Counted from the stretch's first letter, positions 17,490-24,712 are shown. The stretch: 64,000 nt of DNA from Pyrinomonadaceae bacterium (GCA_017983495.1 JAGOBH010000001.1:62001-126000); one strand, 5' to 3'. Notes: generated from the sequence alone by a model not told the origin. Made by a program: numbers and translations.

Positions 17490-18341
17490 TTAGGTCTTGC
17501 TAGCGATGATCATCGCCAGCGACTCGGGCCTGACGACCTTGGCGCCGTAGACGTGCAGCCCCTTGACCGCATCGCCGAAGCGCTTTTCCGGTTTGTACGT
17601 CTGGACGTCGAGCACCTGCTCGGCAAAGGCCGTCGCCATCGCGTGTCCGGCGATGATCTTGTACTTGGTGCCTGCGTCGTTCGGCACGTTATTGGATTTC
17701 AGAATACGAAATCCGGCGGCCTCGCCGACCTCGCCGTTTGCCAGACGGACGTCGCCGCGAAAGGTTCCCGAACGGACAAAGCGGTCGTCCTTGAGCAGCA
17801 GGCCGTGAAACCACGCCGGCACGACGACAAAGCGTCCGTCGGTCGGAACGTTGCCCTCGTCGAGCAGGACTCCGAGATCGACGAGATACTCGTATGCGTC
17901 GTCTTTGGTCGGGACGATCGGCGTGCCGACGGAACCGATCTTGTTGCCGCCGGGCACGGCTGCCTCCATCGTCGTGGCAAGGAACGAGTCGGCGGCGGCA
18001 CGCAGCGACCACGCCGAACGACGCATTGCCTCATCCATGATGTTGGCGTTCGCCTGAGCACGGTCGACGCTGTCGACGTAAAAGTTAAAGTACTTGGCGT
18101 TGTCGATCAGCAGCGACTGTTCCTCATCGGTCAGCACCTCGGGGTCTGAAATGTCAGTATTCTTGACGTAATTGCCGATCGACACGTCGCCGATCGAACC
18201 GATCTTGACCGTATTACCGGCCTCGCGGATCTCGCCCTCGTAATCACGGTTGGACACATTCGCCTGTCCGTATACGAGAGCCTTTTCCAAAGCGACAAGC
18301 AGCCTTGCCGCCCAAACTGTGGGTAAAAAATCAATTGCCAT
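17490..18341 (-). CDS. Phage major capsid protein, P22 coat-like
   Basis: 283 residues. The start MAIDFLPTVWAARLL, then ALVYGQANVSNRDYEGEI, TVKIGSIGDVSIGNYVKNTDISDPE and NFYVDSVDRAQA, is characteristic of the P22-coat-like HK97-fold capsid proteins of many siphophages. The frame is intact from start to stop and the C-terminus (AKVVRPESLAMIIA) is complete, so it does not look degraded. It follows the scaffold gene by 48 bp. Particles built from it would need the scaffold and portal, both encoded upstream. Start at ATG 18341; no overlapping gene argues for another. Confidence 0.9.
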   Translation of the reverse strand: MAIDFLPTVWAARLLVALEKALVYGQANVSNRDYEGEIREAGNTVKIGSIGDVSIGNYVKNTDISDPEVLTDEEQSLLIDNAKYFNFYVDSVDRAQANANIMDEAMRRSAWSLRAAADSFLATTMEAAVPGGNKIGSVGTPIVPTKDDAYEYLVDLGVLLDEGNVPTDGRFVVVPAWFHGLLLKDDRFVRSGTFRGDVRLANGEVGEAAGFRILKSNNVPNDAGTKYKIIAGHAMATAFAEQVLDVQTYKPEKRFGDAVKGLHVYGAKVVRPESLAMIIASKT

Positions 18342-18389
18342 AGTGTTTTGTTCGTTGTTTGAAGTTAGCCGGAGATCGATCTCGCCGGA

Positions 18390-18863
18390 CTATTTTTCTG
18401 TGAGAGCCTGCCGAACGGCCGCCCAGTCGAGTCGGGCGATCTCAGCAGGCGACATCTTTGCCAATGCGTCCTTTGTCAGTGCGGGCACGGCCGCACGGCC
18501 GGCACCGCCGTCGATCGGACCGATCGGCGGATCATCGGCAAATTGCTCGGGGAATGCGGCCTCCAATCGCTCGACGATCGCCGCCGCGTTGGTCAGCGTG
18601 CCGTCCTCGGCAAACTGCAGATCGCCCTTCGCTGCGTCGAACAGCAGCTCCGGCGACCTCGCCCCGGCCCTTGCAAGTTCTCCCGTTATCTGCCGGTGAG
18701 CCGCGTTGAGCCGGATCGTTGCTTTGAGCTGTTCGTTCTCCGCCGCAAGTTCTGCGTGGGAGATGTCAGTACCGTGAGCGACAGGAGGCGTGGAAGTCTC
18801 TGTCACTGTCGTTCCCGATACTGACTTGGGAGCTTCGTTATCCTGGTTCGTTTTTGTTTTCAT
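18390..18863 (-). CDS. Phage capsid scaffolding protein-like
   Basis: 157 residues directly upstream of the capsid gene, the standard place for a scaffold. The composition fits: a Thr/Pro-rich polar N-terminus, then a helical charged segment (HAELAAENEQLKATIRLNAAHRQITGELARAG, written across residues ~35-68), an acidic middle and a helical C-terminus ending RLDWAAVRQALTEK that may bind the coat protein. No catalytic motif is visible. The 5' part of this gene is duplicated at 19343-19516. Function is inferred from position, size and composition. Confidence 0.7.
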   Translation of the reverse strand: MKTKTNQDNEAPKSVSGTTVTETSTPPVAHGTDISHAELAAENEQLKATIRLNAAHRQITGELARAGARSPELLFDAAKGDLQFAEDGTLTNAAAIVERLEAAFPEQFADDPPIGPIDGGAGRAAVPALTKDALAKMSPAEIARLDWAAVRQALTEK

Positions 18864-18918
18864 AAATCTCCTTTTCGTGTTATCTGTGTTAGTAACTTTT
18901 TAGTGCCGAACTCTTCGT

Positions 18919-19398
18919 ATGGAAAATCAGATCAAACGTCCACGAATCGTTGGGATCATTCAGTGGTATCTTCTTATCTGGGCTTTCCTAGTTTTGTATC
19001 TTTTTTCTTCCTCTCTTTTAGCTTTAATAACCCGAAATGTGTCCGAAGGTATGTTCTCTTCGGTGGCTACGGTTGTTTATAATCTCGCATTGATGTCCTT
19101 GCTTTTTGCCGCTGTTAGCGGGATTGCGAGCCGGAAAAATTACGGCCGGTGGCTAGCGGTATTGTGTTTCTGCATTAGCATCGTCGGCGTCCTATACGGC
19201 ATGTATTGGCTGTTACTTTTTGATTACTATTCGAGCAAAACGGATCAGAGAGGCTTAGCTATATTCTTCTTCGCGGGCATCGGGGTTTGGAATATCGCAT
19301 CCGTTTTATATCTAAGCCTTTCATCCGCTGTAACCACTTACTTCACAAAACAAGTCGTTGAATCCGATCCGCCCCCTCCGCCGTCATTCGAAGCCTGA
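18919..19398 (+). CDS. Small four-helix membrane protein (A), opposite strand in the phage cassette
   Basis: 159 residues with four hydrophobic segments (about residues 10-35, 50-68, 78-100 and 112-138) and a polar Pro-rich tail (PPPPPSFEA). It runs opposite to the surrounding phage genes and is clearly AT-richer than them. It resembles membrane protein B (19598-20035) in layout and in the loop after helix 2 (ASRKNYGRWLAV compared with ANRKENARRMGI), so the two are probably distant paralogs. No family recognised. Genes of this kind inserted in phage operons are often morons, for example for superinfection exclusion; that is only a guess here. Confidence 0.65.
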   Translation: MENQIKRPRIVGIIQWYLLIWAFLVLYLFSSSLLALITRNVSEGMFSSVATVVYNLALMSLLFAAVSGIASRKNYGRWLAVLCFCISIVGVLYGMYWLLLFDYYSSKTDQRGLAIFFFAGIGVWNIASVLYLSLSSAVTTYFTKQVVESDPPPPPSFEA

Positions 19399-19516
19399 GC
19401 CTTTGAGCCGCATTAAGCCGGATCGTTGCCTTGAGCTGTTCGTTCTCCGCCTGAAGATCGGCAAGAGTTTTGTCTTCCGGCGTTGCTTGTGTAGTGTTTT
19501 CAGTTTGTTTTTTCAT
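19343..19516 (-). pseudogene. Duplicated 5' fragment of the scaffold gene
   Basis: A 57-codon frame starting at ATG 19516. After a different first ~20 residues (MKKQTENTTQATPEDKTLAD) it reads LQAENEQLKATIRLNAAQ, nearly identical to residues ~40-57 of the full scaffold protein, with the DNA also matching closely. After that the similarity ends and the frame runs into the 3' end of membrane gene A until a TGA at 19345-19343. It is a truncated second copy left by a duplication. Confidence 0.75.
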
Positions 19517-19597
19517 ATTGTTTCGTCTTACTTTTCTGTCACAATTGACTCATTACAAGATTCGCAACGTTCCGTGGCGGATCGCGTGTAAGCCTTA

Positions 19598-20035
19598 GTG
19601 GAAATCAAGATCCATCGTCCGGTCATGGTAAGTGCAGCCATCATTTTTTTGGCCGTTGCCGTGATTCCAAGCGGGCTCATATCTCTCTCAGGTCTTTTCT
19701 TTCTCGCCTTCGAATCCGCACCTGCAATGCGCAGAAGACCTCTCTTTATATTTTTCGGCAACATGCTTTGCGTCCTTTTTGCGATTCTCGCCGCCGCTCG
19801 TTTAGCAAACCGAAAGGAGAATGCACGTCGGATGGGTATCATGTCTTTCGCGGTTCTTGGCTCAATGTCGGTATGGAACGCAATGGCGGCATCGTTTGGC
19901 TTGACCCGCGGCCACGAACTTTCTATCACTCCGTTTACATACCTTTTCATTTTCGAAGCCCTCATTTCTTTCTCATTAATGACCCTTTTCCTGTTGTCGC
20001 ACCGGATCCGCGATTTTCTCGCCCCACATCGATAG
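19598..20035 (+). CDS. Small four-helix membrane protein (B), opposite strand in the phage cassette
   Basis: 145 residues from a GTG at 19598 (an ATG at 19625 is possible). Four hydrophobic segments (about residues 10-38, 48-66, 80-98 and 112-135) with short charged loops; the protein ends LSHRIRDFLAPHR. It lies divergently from the scaffold 5' fragment, exactly as membrane protein A lies relative to the intact scaffold gene, and it is similarly AT-rich. It ends 7 bp before the portal gene's 3' end on the other strand. Function unknown. Confidence 0.6.
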   Translation: MEIKIHRPVMVSAAIIFLAVAVIPSGLISLSGLFFLAFESAPAMRRRPLFIFFGNMLCVLFAILAAARLANRKENARRMGIMSFAVLGSMSVWNAMAASFGLTRGHELSITPFTYLFIFEALISFSLMTLFLLSHRIRDFLAPHR

Positions 20036-20042
20036 GTTCGAG

Positions 20043-21308
20043 CTATCTCGATGTCATTTGCTTAACATCAGCCTCGCCGTAGCCGGCTTCGAGCAGGGCA
20101 CGTTCGACGGGGAGGCCGATCTGTTTTTTGAGCAGGATATTTTCGAGCACTTCGCGTTCGGACATCGGTGCGGGATCTTCCCATTGGGTAATGAGTTGGG
20201 TGTCGCTTTCGCGGCCCTCGATCTGAAGTGCGAACGCCATAACATCCGACCAGATCTGGCCGAACGATTCCTGACGGTCGCGGATCTTTGCCAGAAACCG
20301 CGTCTCGCCGCGACGCATACCTACGCCGGTGCTGAGGCGTTCGCCGCTCGGCGTAAAATAATGAAGCGGTGTGCCCGTGACCGAAGCCATATCGACGCGA
20401 AAGCCGTCCTTGACCTTGAGAAACTGATCGAGGTTTGCTGTCTCAAAATCGCCAAATCGCGTGTCGCCATTGGGCGAGATCCAGACGTGTTCGACGCCGG
20501 ACGTAAACGGCGAGACAGCATTGCCGTCGGCGTCGTAATCGACCTCGATACCCGACGCCCAGCGTTGGCGATAGGCGGAAAATTCCATCGCGACCAGCAT
20601 GTCGAGGATCGATTTGTTCAGCCCGTCCTGGATCGGCATCGCCGCCTCGAGCTCCGAGCGGCCAAGCGTGCCGATATCGCCGTTGTTGGCAAAGTGAAAC
20701 ACCGGAACGACGCCGAACGGGTTTGGCGTGGGCTTGGACGTTGCGGTAAATTTACCGGCGTCGGGCGACGCCGCGTTCGAGCCGGCGGCCGCATAGCGTT
20801 CGATCCGGTCGGGGTAGAACAGATTGATGCGAACCTCGCCCTCGGCCGTCTGCCAGTATTTCGCCGCACGGACGATCTTGCCCGGCCTCTCTTCGTCGTA
20901 GGTGACCGAGCAGCTCGCCGCGCGGTTCGGGTACATCACCGCACGGCCCGCGGCATCGGGCCAGACGATCATATACGCATCACCGCATTTAAGAGCTTCC
21001 TTATGCACCTCGCCCGCACGAAGACGCATGCGGTTAGCGTTCCAGATGCCCGCAAGCGTCGTTTGGATCGATGCGTCGTTCGCACTCGCGGCCGAAAAAC
21101 CCGTCACGCGCAGCTTGTCGCGGACCGCGTCACAGATCGCCGGGCAGAGATTCATCGCAAATTCGCGAAAGAGCGCGCCAAACGCATTCTTGAATTTGTC
21201 CGTTGCAAATGCCAGGTCGTGGTCGCCGGCGTAATAGCGTTCGGCACGGGCGTAGAGTGCCGAGCGTCGGCGAAAGTGGTCGATCGCCTCTTCGATGTGT
21301 CGTTTCAT
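20043..21308 (-). CDS. Phage portal protein, SPP1 gp6-like
   Basis: 421 residues from the ATG at 21308, chosen because GGAGAG lies 6 nt upstream; the frame is open to 21329. Motifs of SPP1-type portals are visible: RAERYYAGDHDLAFA near the start, NLCPAICDAVRDKL, the core VPVFHFANNGDIGTLGRSELE (about 210-230) with the following long helix AMPIQDGLNKSILDMLVAMEF, and a C-terminal QWEDPAPMSEREVLENILLKK. Portals form the twelve-fold ring at one capsid vertex through which DNA is pumped by terminase. The frame is intact. No terminase gene is present in the window, so how this portal would be used is unclear. Confidence 0.88.
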   Translation of the reverse strand: MKRHIEEAIDHFRRRSALYARAERYYAGDHDLAFATDKFKNAFGALFREFAMNLCPAICDAVRDKLRVTGFSAASANDASIQTTLAGIWNANRMRLRAGEVHKEALKCGDAYMIVWPDAAGRAVMYPNRAASCSVTYDEERPGKIVRAAKYWQTAEGEVRINLFYPDRIERYAAAGSNAASPDAGKFTATSKPTPNPFGVVPVFHFANNGDIGTLGRSELEAAMPIQDGLNKSILDMLVAMEFSAYRQRWASGIEVDYDADGNAVSPFTSGVEHVWISPNGDTRFGDFETANLDQFLKVKDGFRVDMASVTGTPLHYFTPSGERLSTGVGMRRGETRFLAKIRDRQESFGQIWSDVMAFALQIEGRESDTQLITQWEDPAPMSEREVLENILLKKQIGLPVERALLEAGYGEADVKQMTSR

Positions 21309-21325
21309 ATTCGTCTCTCCGTATG

Positions 21326-21811
21326 TCATTTGATCAGTACGGCAGCAGCCGCTCCGATGAGGATGTCGCCGAGCCGACGCCAGGGCGAACCGCGCTTTCG
21401 CCGGAGCTCGCCGATCAGCTTTTCCTGGGCGGCGATCGATGCGTCCTTTGCCGCAATGGTCTCGTTTTTAGCGACGAGCGCGGCACGCAGGGCGTCAGCC
21501 TCGCTCTTGCGTGTCGCGTTCAGCTCGGTCAGCAGATGCGTCGTTTGCTTTTCGGTCGCGAGCCGCTCGTTGAGCGACGCATTCTCAGCCTCGAGCGCGT
21601 CGACTAGCTTTTTTGTCGCAACCAGATCGTCAGCGGCGGCCGCACACGCGGCGATGATCGCACGCGGATCACTCGCGGCAGGCGTGGCCCGCGGCGGCGA
21701 GCCGCCGGCAGAGTTCGTCCGCGTCGACGGCGTCTGGCCGCTGGCGGCGAATACGCCCGACATCAGCACGAGCATTGCGTGTATCAGCAGTTTTCCTTTC
21801 CAGTTTTTCAT
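21326..21811 (-). CDS. Exported coiled-coil protein, possible outer spanin partner
   Basis: 161 residues from the ATG at 21811. A signal peptide (LLIHAMLVLMSGVFAASG) is followed by a Thr/Ser/Pro-rich stretch (QTPSTRTNSAGGSPPRATPAA), then a coiled coil (about residues 58-140: DLVATKKLVDALEAENASLN, ETIAAKDASIAAQEKLIGEL) and a C-terminal hydrophobic patch (LGDILIGAAAAVLIK). Its first 143 bp overlap the 3' end of the upstream Rz-like gene in another frame, the arrangement of phage inner/outer spanin pairs. A true outer spanin should be a lipoprotein, and the expected lipobox Cys is missing. It ends 17 bp before the portal start. Confidence 0.55.
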   Translation of the reverse strand: MKNWKGKLLIHAMLVLMSGVFAASGQTPSTRTNSAGGSPPRATPAASDPRAIIAACAAAADDLVATKKLVDALEAENASLNERLATEKQTTHLLTELNATRKSEADALRAALVAKNETIAAKDASIAAQEKLIGELRRKRGSPWRRLGDILIGAAAAVLIK

Positions 21812-22058
21812 CTTGTTTTCTCGATAGGTCGCTTGCCTCGGCCAGTTGGCGTTCGAGATAGGCGATCTTTTGCTTATATTCGGCGGCCTCGGCCTCGCGT
21901 GCGTCAGCCGCTCTTTCCAGATTGTCGGAGCGCAGCTTTGCCTCGGCAGCATCGCGTTCGAGCCGCGAGAGTTTAGCCGCCGACCACTCGGCACCGATAA
22001 TGACGACGAGTGCGACCAGCACGCCCGCGGCGATGTAGAGTTTGGTGTTTATGTTCAT
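21669..22058 (-). CDS. Rz-like inner spanin candidate
   Basis: 129 residues with one N-terminal transmembrane segment (KLYIAAGVLVALVVIIGAEWSA, about residues 6-26, quoted in part) and then a long heptad-rich coiled coil (RLERDAAEAKLRSDNLERAA, EYKQKIAYLERQLAEASDL). It ends in a short Cys-containing tail (DELCRRLAAAGHACRE). This is the layout of phage inner spanins, which span the periplasm and help to disrupt the outer membrane at lysis. It follows the holin-like gene by 27 bp and overlaps the next gene by 143 bp. Confidence 0.6.
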   Translation of the reverse strand: MNINTKLYIAAGVLVALVVIIGAEWSAAKLSRLERDAAEAKLRSDNLERAADAREAEAAEYKQKIAYLERQLAEASDLSRKQDEKLERKTADTRNARADVGRIRRQRPDAVDADELCRRLAAAGHACRE

Positions 22059-22085
22059 GCGTCGTTTTCTCCCCGGCAGTGCGTT

Positions 22086-22268
22086 CTATTTCCGCTCCCG
22101 ACGGAAATAGATCTGCAGCCACACGTCGATCGCCTTGCCGATGGTGAAGAAAACGACCGGCAGCACGATCGCCGAAATGATCGTGATCCACGTTCGCGTC
22201 TCGATCGCGGCAAAGACCGACGTCAGCGAGCTGATCCATGCGAGCAGTATGTTTTTTGTGTCATTCAT
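22086..22268 (-). CDS. Small holin-like membrane protein
   Basis: 60 residues from the ATG at 22268; an open frame upstream to 22430 belongs to the shadow of the endolysin gene. One to two hydrophobic segments (NILLAWISSLTSVFAA and TWITIISAIVLPVVFFTIG) are followed by a positively charged end (YFRRERK), a common small-holin layout. The position, 5 bp after the endolysin stop and before the spanin-like genes, supports a holin. The call rests on size, topology and position. Confidence 0.62.
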   Translation of the reverse strand: MNDTKNILLAWISSLTSVFAAIETRTWITIISAIVLPVVFFTIGKAIDVWLQIYFRRERK

Positions 22269-22273
22269 AATAG

Positions 22274-23272
22274 TCAGTGGCCGGTGGCAAGTTGCTCGCG
22301 GATCTTGCCGAGGGCGATCTGGCGATATAGGTAGGCGAGCATCAGCAGGCCGGCGATGACGGCGACCGTGATCCAAAATTCCCTTGGCAAACCGGCGACG
22401 AAGGCAAATGTTGCCCACGCCGTCTGCCAAACCGTGCCGATAAGCGTCGTCCAGAGCGATTTCGCAGAGTCTGTCCGGGTCGCGACGGTCGTCACGACAC
22501 GCTCGACGCGGTCAAAGCGTTCGGCCGCGTGGGTGAGCGTCTCGCCGGCTTTTTCGAGCGTGGAGGTTGTCGGTACGCTCGGAGCGGCGGCCTCGGCGGG
22601 AAACATCGCGTCCGTCAGGCGAACGCCGTGAACGTTGAGCGGCAGCTTGAGTTCCCAATTGGAAATGGCGATCTGACCGAGGAAAAATCGCGTCCGGTAC
22701 CGCGTCGCCGCAAGCCGCGGATAGCTTGCGAGCCACGTGTCACGGCGGCGAACATAGTCAGTGATCCACGCACGTTCGTTGGCGGCACCGACACCGACGC
22801 CGCGGGCGACCCGATAGAACGACCCGTGCACGACCGAATCGAACACCACCGCCAGACTCAGCGGCTGTGTAAATCCGTAACGTTTGCACGCGGCGATCGC
22901 CGGGTTGAGGTAGAGCTCGGTCGTCACGGCCATCTGAGCCACTTTCATCTCGCGTGTGACGGCGGCGGCCCGAAGTGCCTTCTTCAAGGTCTCGTTGGCC
23001 GAGGTCCGGGCGATCGAACGGCCTGACACGTCTCTGAGAGCATTCAGACTTTGTGTCAGTACATTCGATCCGACGGTGCCGCCATTTTTCAAATAACGTT
23101 CGACGACCGCCAGCAGCGAACCGGAACGGTGCGTGAACTGGCTGACGCCGTACGAAATGCCGGCACCGTCATCGAGAACGACGCATGCGGCGTAGTCGCC
23201 GAACGGCCGCGAGGTCTCGAAGACCTTGACGATGGCAAACGCCTTTAGCTTGTCGGTTTTTGTAAATGTCAT
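22274..23272 (-). CDS. GH46 chitosanase-type endolysin with C-terminal membrane anchor
   Basis: 332 residues from the ATG at 23272; AGGAGA lies 9 nt upstream, and the frame is open to 23326. Residues ~8-200 resemble GH46/lysozyme-like glycosidases: KAFAIVKVFETSRPFGDYA holds a Glu and VVLDDGAGISYGVSQFTHRSG an Asp at the spacing of the GH46 catalytic pair. The helical core follows (ELYLNPAIAACKRYGFTQPLS). The C-terminal ~110 residues are a helical linker and a membrane segment (EFWITVAVIAGLLMLAYLY, about residues 295-313). In the cassette it would cut the cell wall. The membrane anchor is unusual for a phage endolysin and would require transfer across or insertion into the membrane. Confidence 0.72.
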   Translation of the reverse strand: MTFTKTDKLKAFAIVKVFETSRPFGDYAACVVLDDGAGISYGVSQFTHRSGSLLAVVERYLKNGGTVGSNVLTQSLNALRDVSGRSIARTSANETLKKALRAAAVTREMKVAQMAVTTELYLNPAIAACKRYGFTQPLSLAVVFDSVVHGSFYRVARGVGVGAANERAWITDYVRRRDTWLASYPRLAATRYRTRFFLGQIAISNWELKLPLNVHGVRLTDAMFPAEAAAPSVPTTSTLEKAGETLTHAAERFDRVERVVTTVATRTDSAKSLWTTLIGTVWQTAWATFAFVAGLPREFWITVAVIAGLLMLAYLYRQIALGKIREQLATGH

Positions 23273-23562
23273 CGCGTCTGTTCTCCTTTTCACGGGCGGC
23301 AAAAATAGCGCTTGCCTTAGCCCCATTTGTTTGATATTCTTTCACATCTGGACGATACAGGAAGAACGAAGATCGAGGGTGGCGGGTTCGTTTTCCGGTT
23401 TCGTCCGGTAGATACAGACTAGTGCAGGCCCGGCGAATGGCGCTTTATGATATTTATGCTTTTGACGATATTTACGATGTTTACAAGATTAATGTCATTT
23501 ACGCTATTTACGGGCAATTAACCATTTACACTCAACCAAAAGGCACACACACAACAACAAAT
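23273..23562. other. Divergent control region between the phage cassette and the small regulator gene
   Basis: This 290-bp stretch separates the endolysin start (minus strand) from the regulator start (plus strand). The left half is ordinary mixed sequence in which I could not place a convincing promoter; the right half holds the 9-bp repeat array at 23443-23532. A frame through the array (from a GTG at 23422) stays open into the regulator because the repeat unit is three codons long, so it could be read as an IYx repeat peptide, but I do not consider it coding. Confidence 0.5.
23443..23532 (+). repeat. Ten tandem 9-bp units, consensus ATTTACGMT (iteron-like)
   Basis: The units begin at 23443, 23452, 23461, 23470, 23479, 23488, 23497, 23506, 23515 and 23524. 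They read CTTTATGAT, ATTTATGCT, TTTGACGAT, ATTTACGAT, GTTTACAAG, ATTAATGTC, ATTTACGCT, ATTTACGGG, CAATTAACC and ATTTACACT. The ATTTAC core is strong in five or six units and weak in units 6 and 9. Regular direct repeats beside a DNA-binding protein gene suggest cooperative binding sites. They are too short and unspaced for CRISPR. Confidence 0.75.
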
Positions 23563-23820
23563 ATGCTTGATAACACACGAAACACAATGAACATCACACA
23601 ACGCTTGTTAGAGATATCACCCCGGCCGACACTGCGTCTGACCGAGATCCTGCGACTTATAAAAAAGCACCGCATCATCATCCCGGTGCCGTCCAAACCG
23701 ACGCTGATCGCGCTCTGCGAAAACGGTACATTTGAGACTGTCGGCGGCCAGGCAACGCGGTTTGGTTGGCTGGTCTATGAGGACTCGTTCCTCAAATGGG
23801 TCAAGAGCCTGGCCGGATGA
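23563..23820 (+). CDS. Small winged-helix (excisionase/MerR-like) DNA-binding protein
   Basis: 85 residues from the ATG at 23563 (77 if from 23587). The segment TEILRLIKKHRIIIPVPSKPTLIALCENGTFETVGGQATRFGWLVYEDSFLKWV, seen across residues ~28-82, has the shape of a HTH_17/excisionase domain: a recognition helix after SKPTLIALCENG, a short wing, then an edge strand and the final helix ending KWVKSLAG. It lies about 30 bp after the 9-bp repeat array and is divergent from the phage cassette, so it may control the cassette. No good ribosome-binding site is visible at either start. Confidence 0.6.
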   Translation: MLDNTRNTMNITQRLLEISPRPTLRLTEILRLIKKHRIIIPVPSKPTLIALCENGTFETVGGQATRFGWLVYEDSFLKWVKSLAG

Positions 23821-23876
23821 CACGGTCAGCGTGGTAATTTTCTTTGACAAAGAGGTACGCGAGGGCTAACTTGTAG

Positions 23877-24623
23877 ATGGCGCTGGTATTTGCGGCGTCA
23901 CGATATATGTTTGCCCTTCGCGGAAAGATCAATCATGAATTCGGGCCGGTCAGCCCGCGCGACGATCGCGATATCGAGGTCACACGGCTTCGAAGCGAAT
24001 CGCGTCAGGGCCTGTGGGCCGAGGGCCTCAGGCTGCTCCGCGACATATTTTTGATCGTCGTCGTCTTTATCCTGTTCGGCGTGTTTTTTGTACAGCCGGT
24101 GGTGGTCGAGGGCACGTCGATGCTGCCGCAGCTGCACGACGGCGAGCGTCTGCTCGTCAATAAGCTCGTATATTACAAGATACAGAGCGTCTCGTGGGGC
24201 CACATCGAACGCGGCGATATCGTCGTTTTCTGGTTCCCTAACGACCCCGACAAATCGTACGTAAAACGCGTCATCGGCCTGCCGGGCGAAACGATCGAGG
24301 TCCGAAATGGCCGCGTCTTCGTCAATGGCACCGAGCTCAAGGAAAACTATCTCGACGCCGAGCACAACCGCTCGTTACCTAGCTGGCCGGCGGTCAAGGT
24401 CGAAAATCACCATTATTTTGTGATGGGCGATAACCGCGATAATTCGTCGGATTCGCGTTACTGGGGCCTGGTGCCCGAGAAATATATTTACGGCAAGGCG
24501 TTCTTTCGCTACTGGCGCCCATCGGTCGCCGGCTTTCTCGAACACGGCGAATACGACGGCAGCGTCCCGACCCCGACCCCAACGCCCGCCCACGAAGACC
24601 TGAGGGCCGACGACGAGAGATAA
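23877..24623 (+). CDS. lepB: Signal peptidase I
   Basis: 248 residues. One N-terminal transmembrane segment (DIFLIVVVFILFGVFFVQ, about residues 56-73) is followed by the S26 peptidase boxes: VEGTSMLPQL with catalytic Ser81, RGDIVVF, YVKRVIGLPGE with catalytic Lys130, and GDNRDNSSDSRYWG (box E). It removes signal peptides from exported proteins at the outer face of the inner membrane. The C-terminus carries a Pro/Thr linker (PTPTPTP). An ATG at 23907 is an alternative start. Confidence 0.94.
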   Translation: MALVFAASRYMFALRGKINHEFGPVSPRDDRDIEVTRLRSESRQGLWAEGLRLLRDIFLIVVVFILFGVFFVQPVVVEGTSMLPQLHDGERLLVNKLVYYKIQSVSWGHIERGDIVVFWFPNDPDKSYVKRVIGLPGETIEVRNGRVFVNGTELKENYLDAEHNRSLPSWPAVKVENHHYFVMGDNRDNSSDSRYWGLVPEKYIYGKAFFRYWRPSVAGFLEHGEYDGSVPTPTPTPAHEDLRADDER

Positions 24624-24653
24624 GAACGGAAATGTTTACCGTAGATCGACTCA

Positions 24654-24712
24654 GATGACGCGGATCAAGAAGGGATCTAGAAACGGTTTCTAAACTTCTT
24701 ATCTGCGTCATC
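24654..24712. repeat. Long nested hairpin between lepB and carA
   Basis: GATGACGCGGATCAAGAAG (24654-24672) pairs with CTTCTTATCTGCGTCATC (24695-24712), one mismatch and one bulge, and TAGAAAC/GTTTCTA pair inside it (24678-24684 and 24686-24692). It is AT-GC mixed with no clear U tract. It may end lepB transcripts or be a small repeat of the type also seen at 38178 and 46749. Confidence 0.55.

Noticed and set aside
20058..21827. Long open frame (589 codons) on the plus strand opposite the portal and spanin genes
   Set aside because: It is the antisense shadow of the GC-rich portal gene, which has clear motifs, a good ribosome site and intact coding sense. The shadow protein is rich in Arg and His with no recognisable domain.
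22274..23272. Chromosomal secreted chitosanase instead of a phage lysis enzyme
   Set aside because: No signal peptide, and the gene heads a run of holin-like, spanin-like and phage head genes.
23443..23532. Possible CRISPR array
   Set aside because: The units are only 9 bp and adjoin each other without unique spacers, and no cas gene is present.
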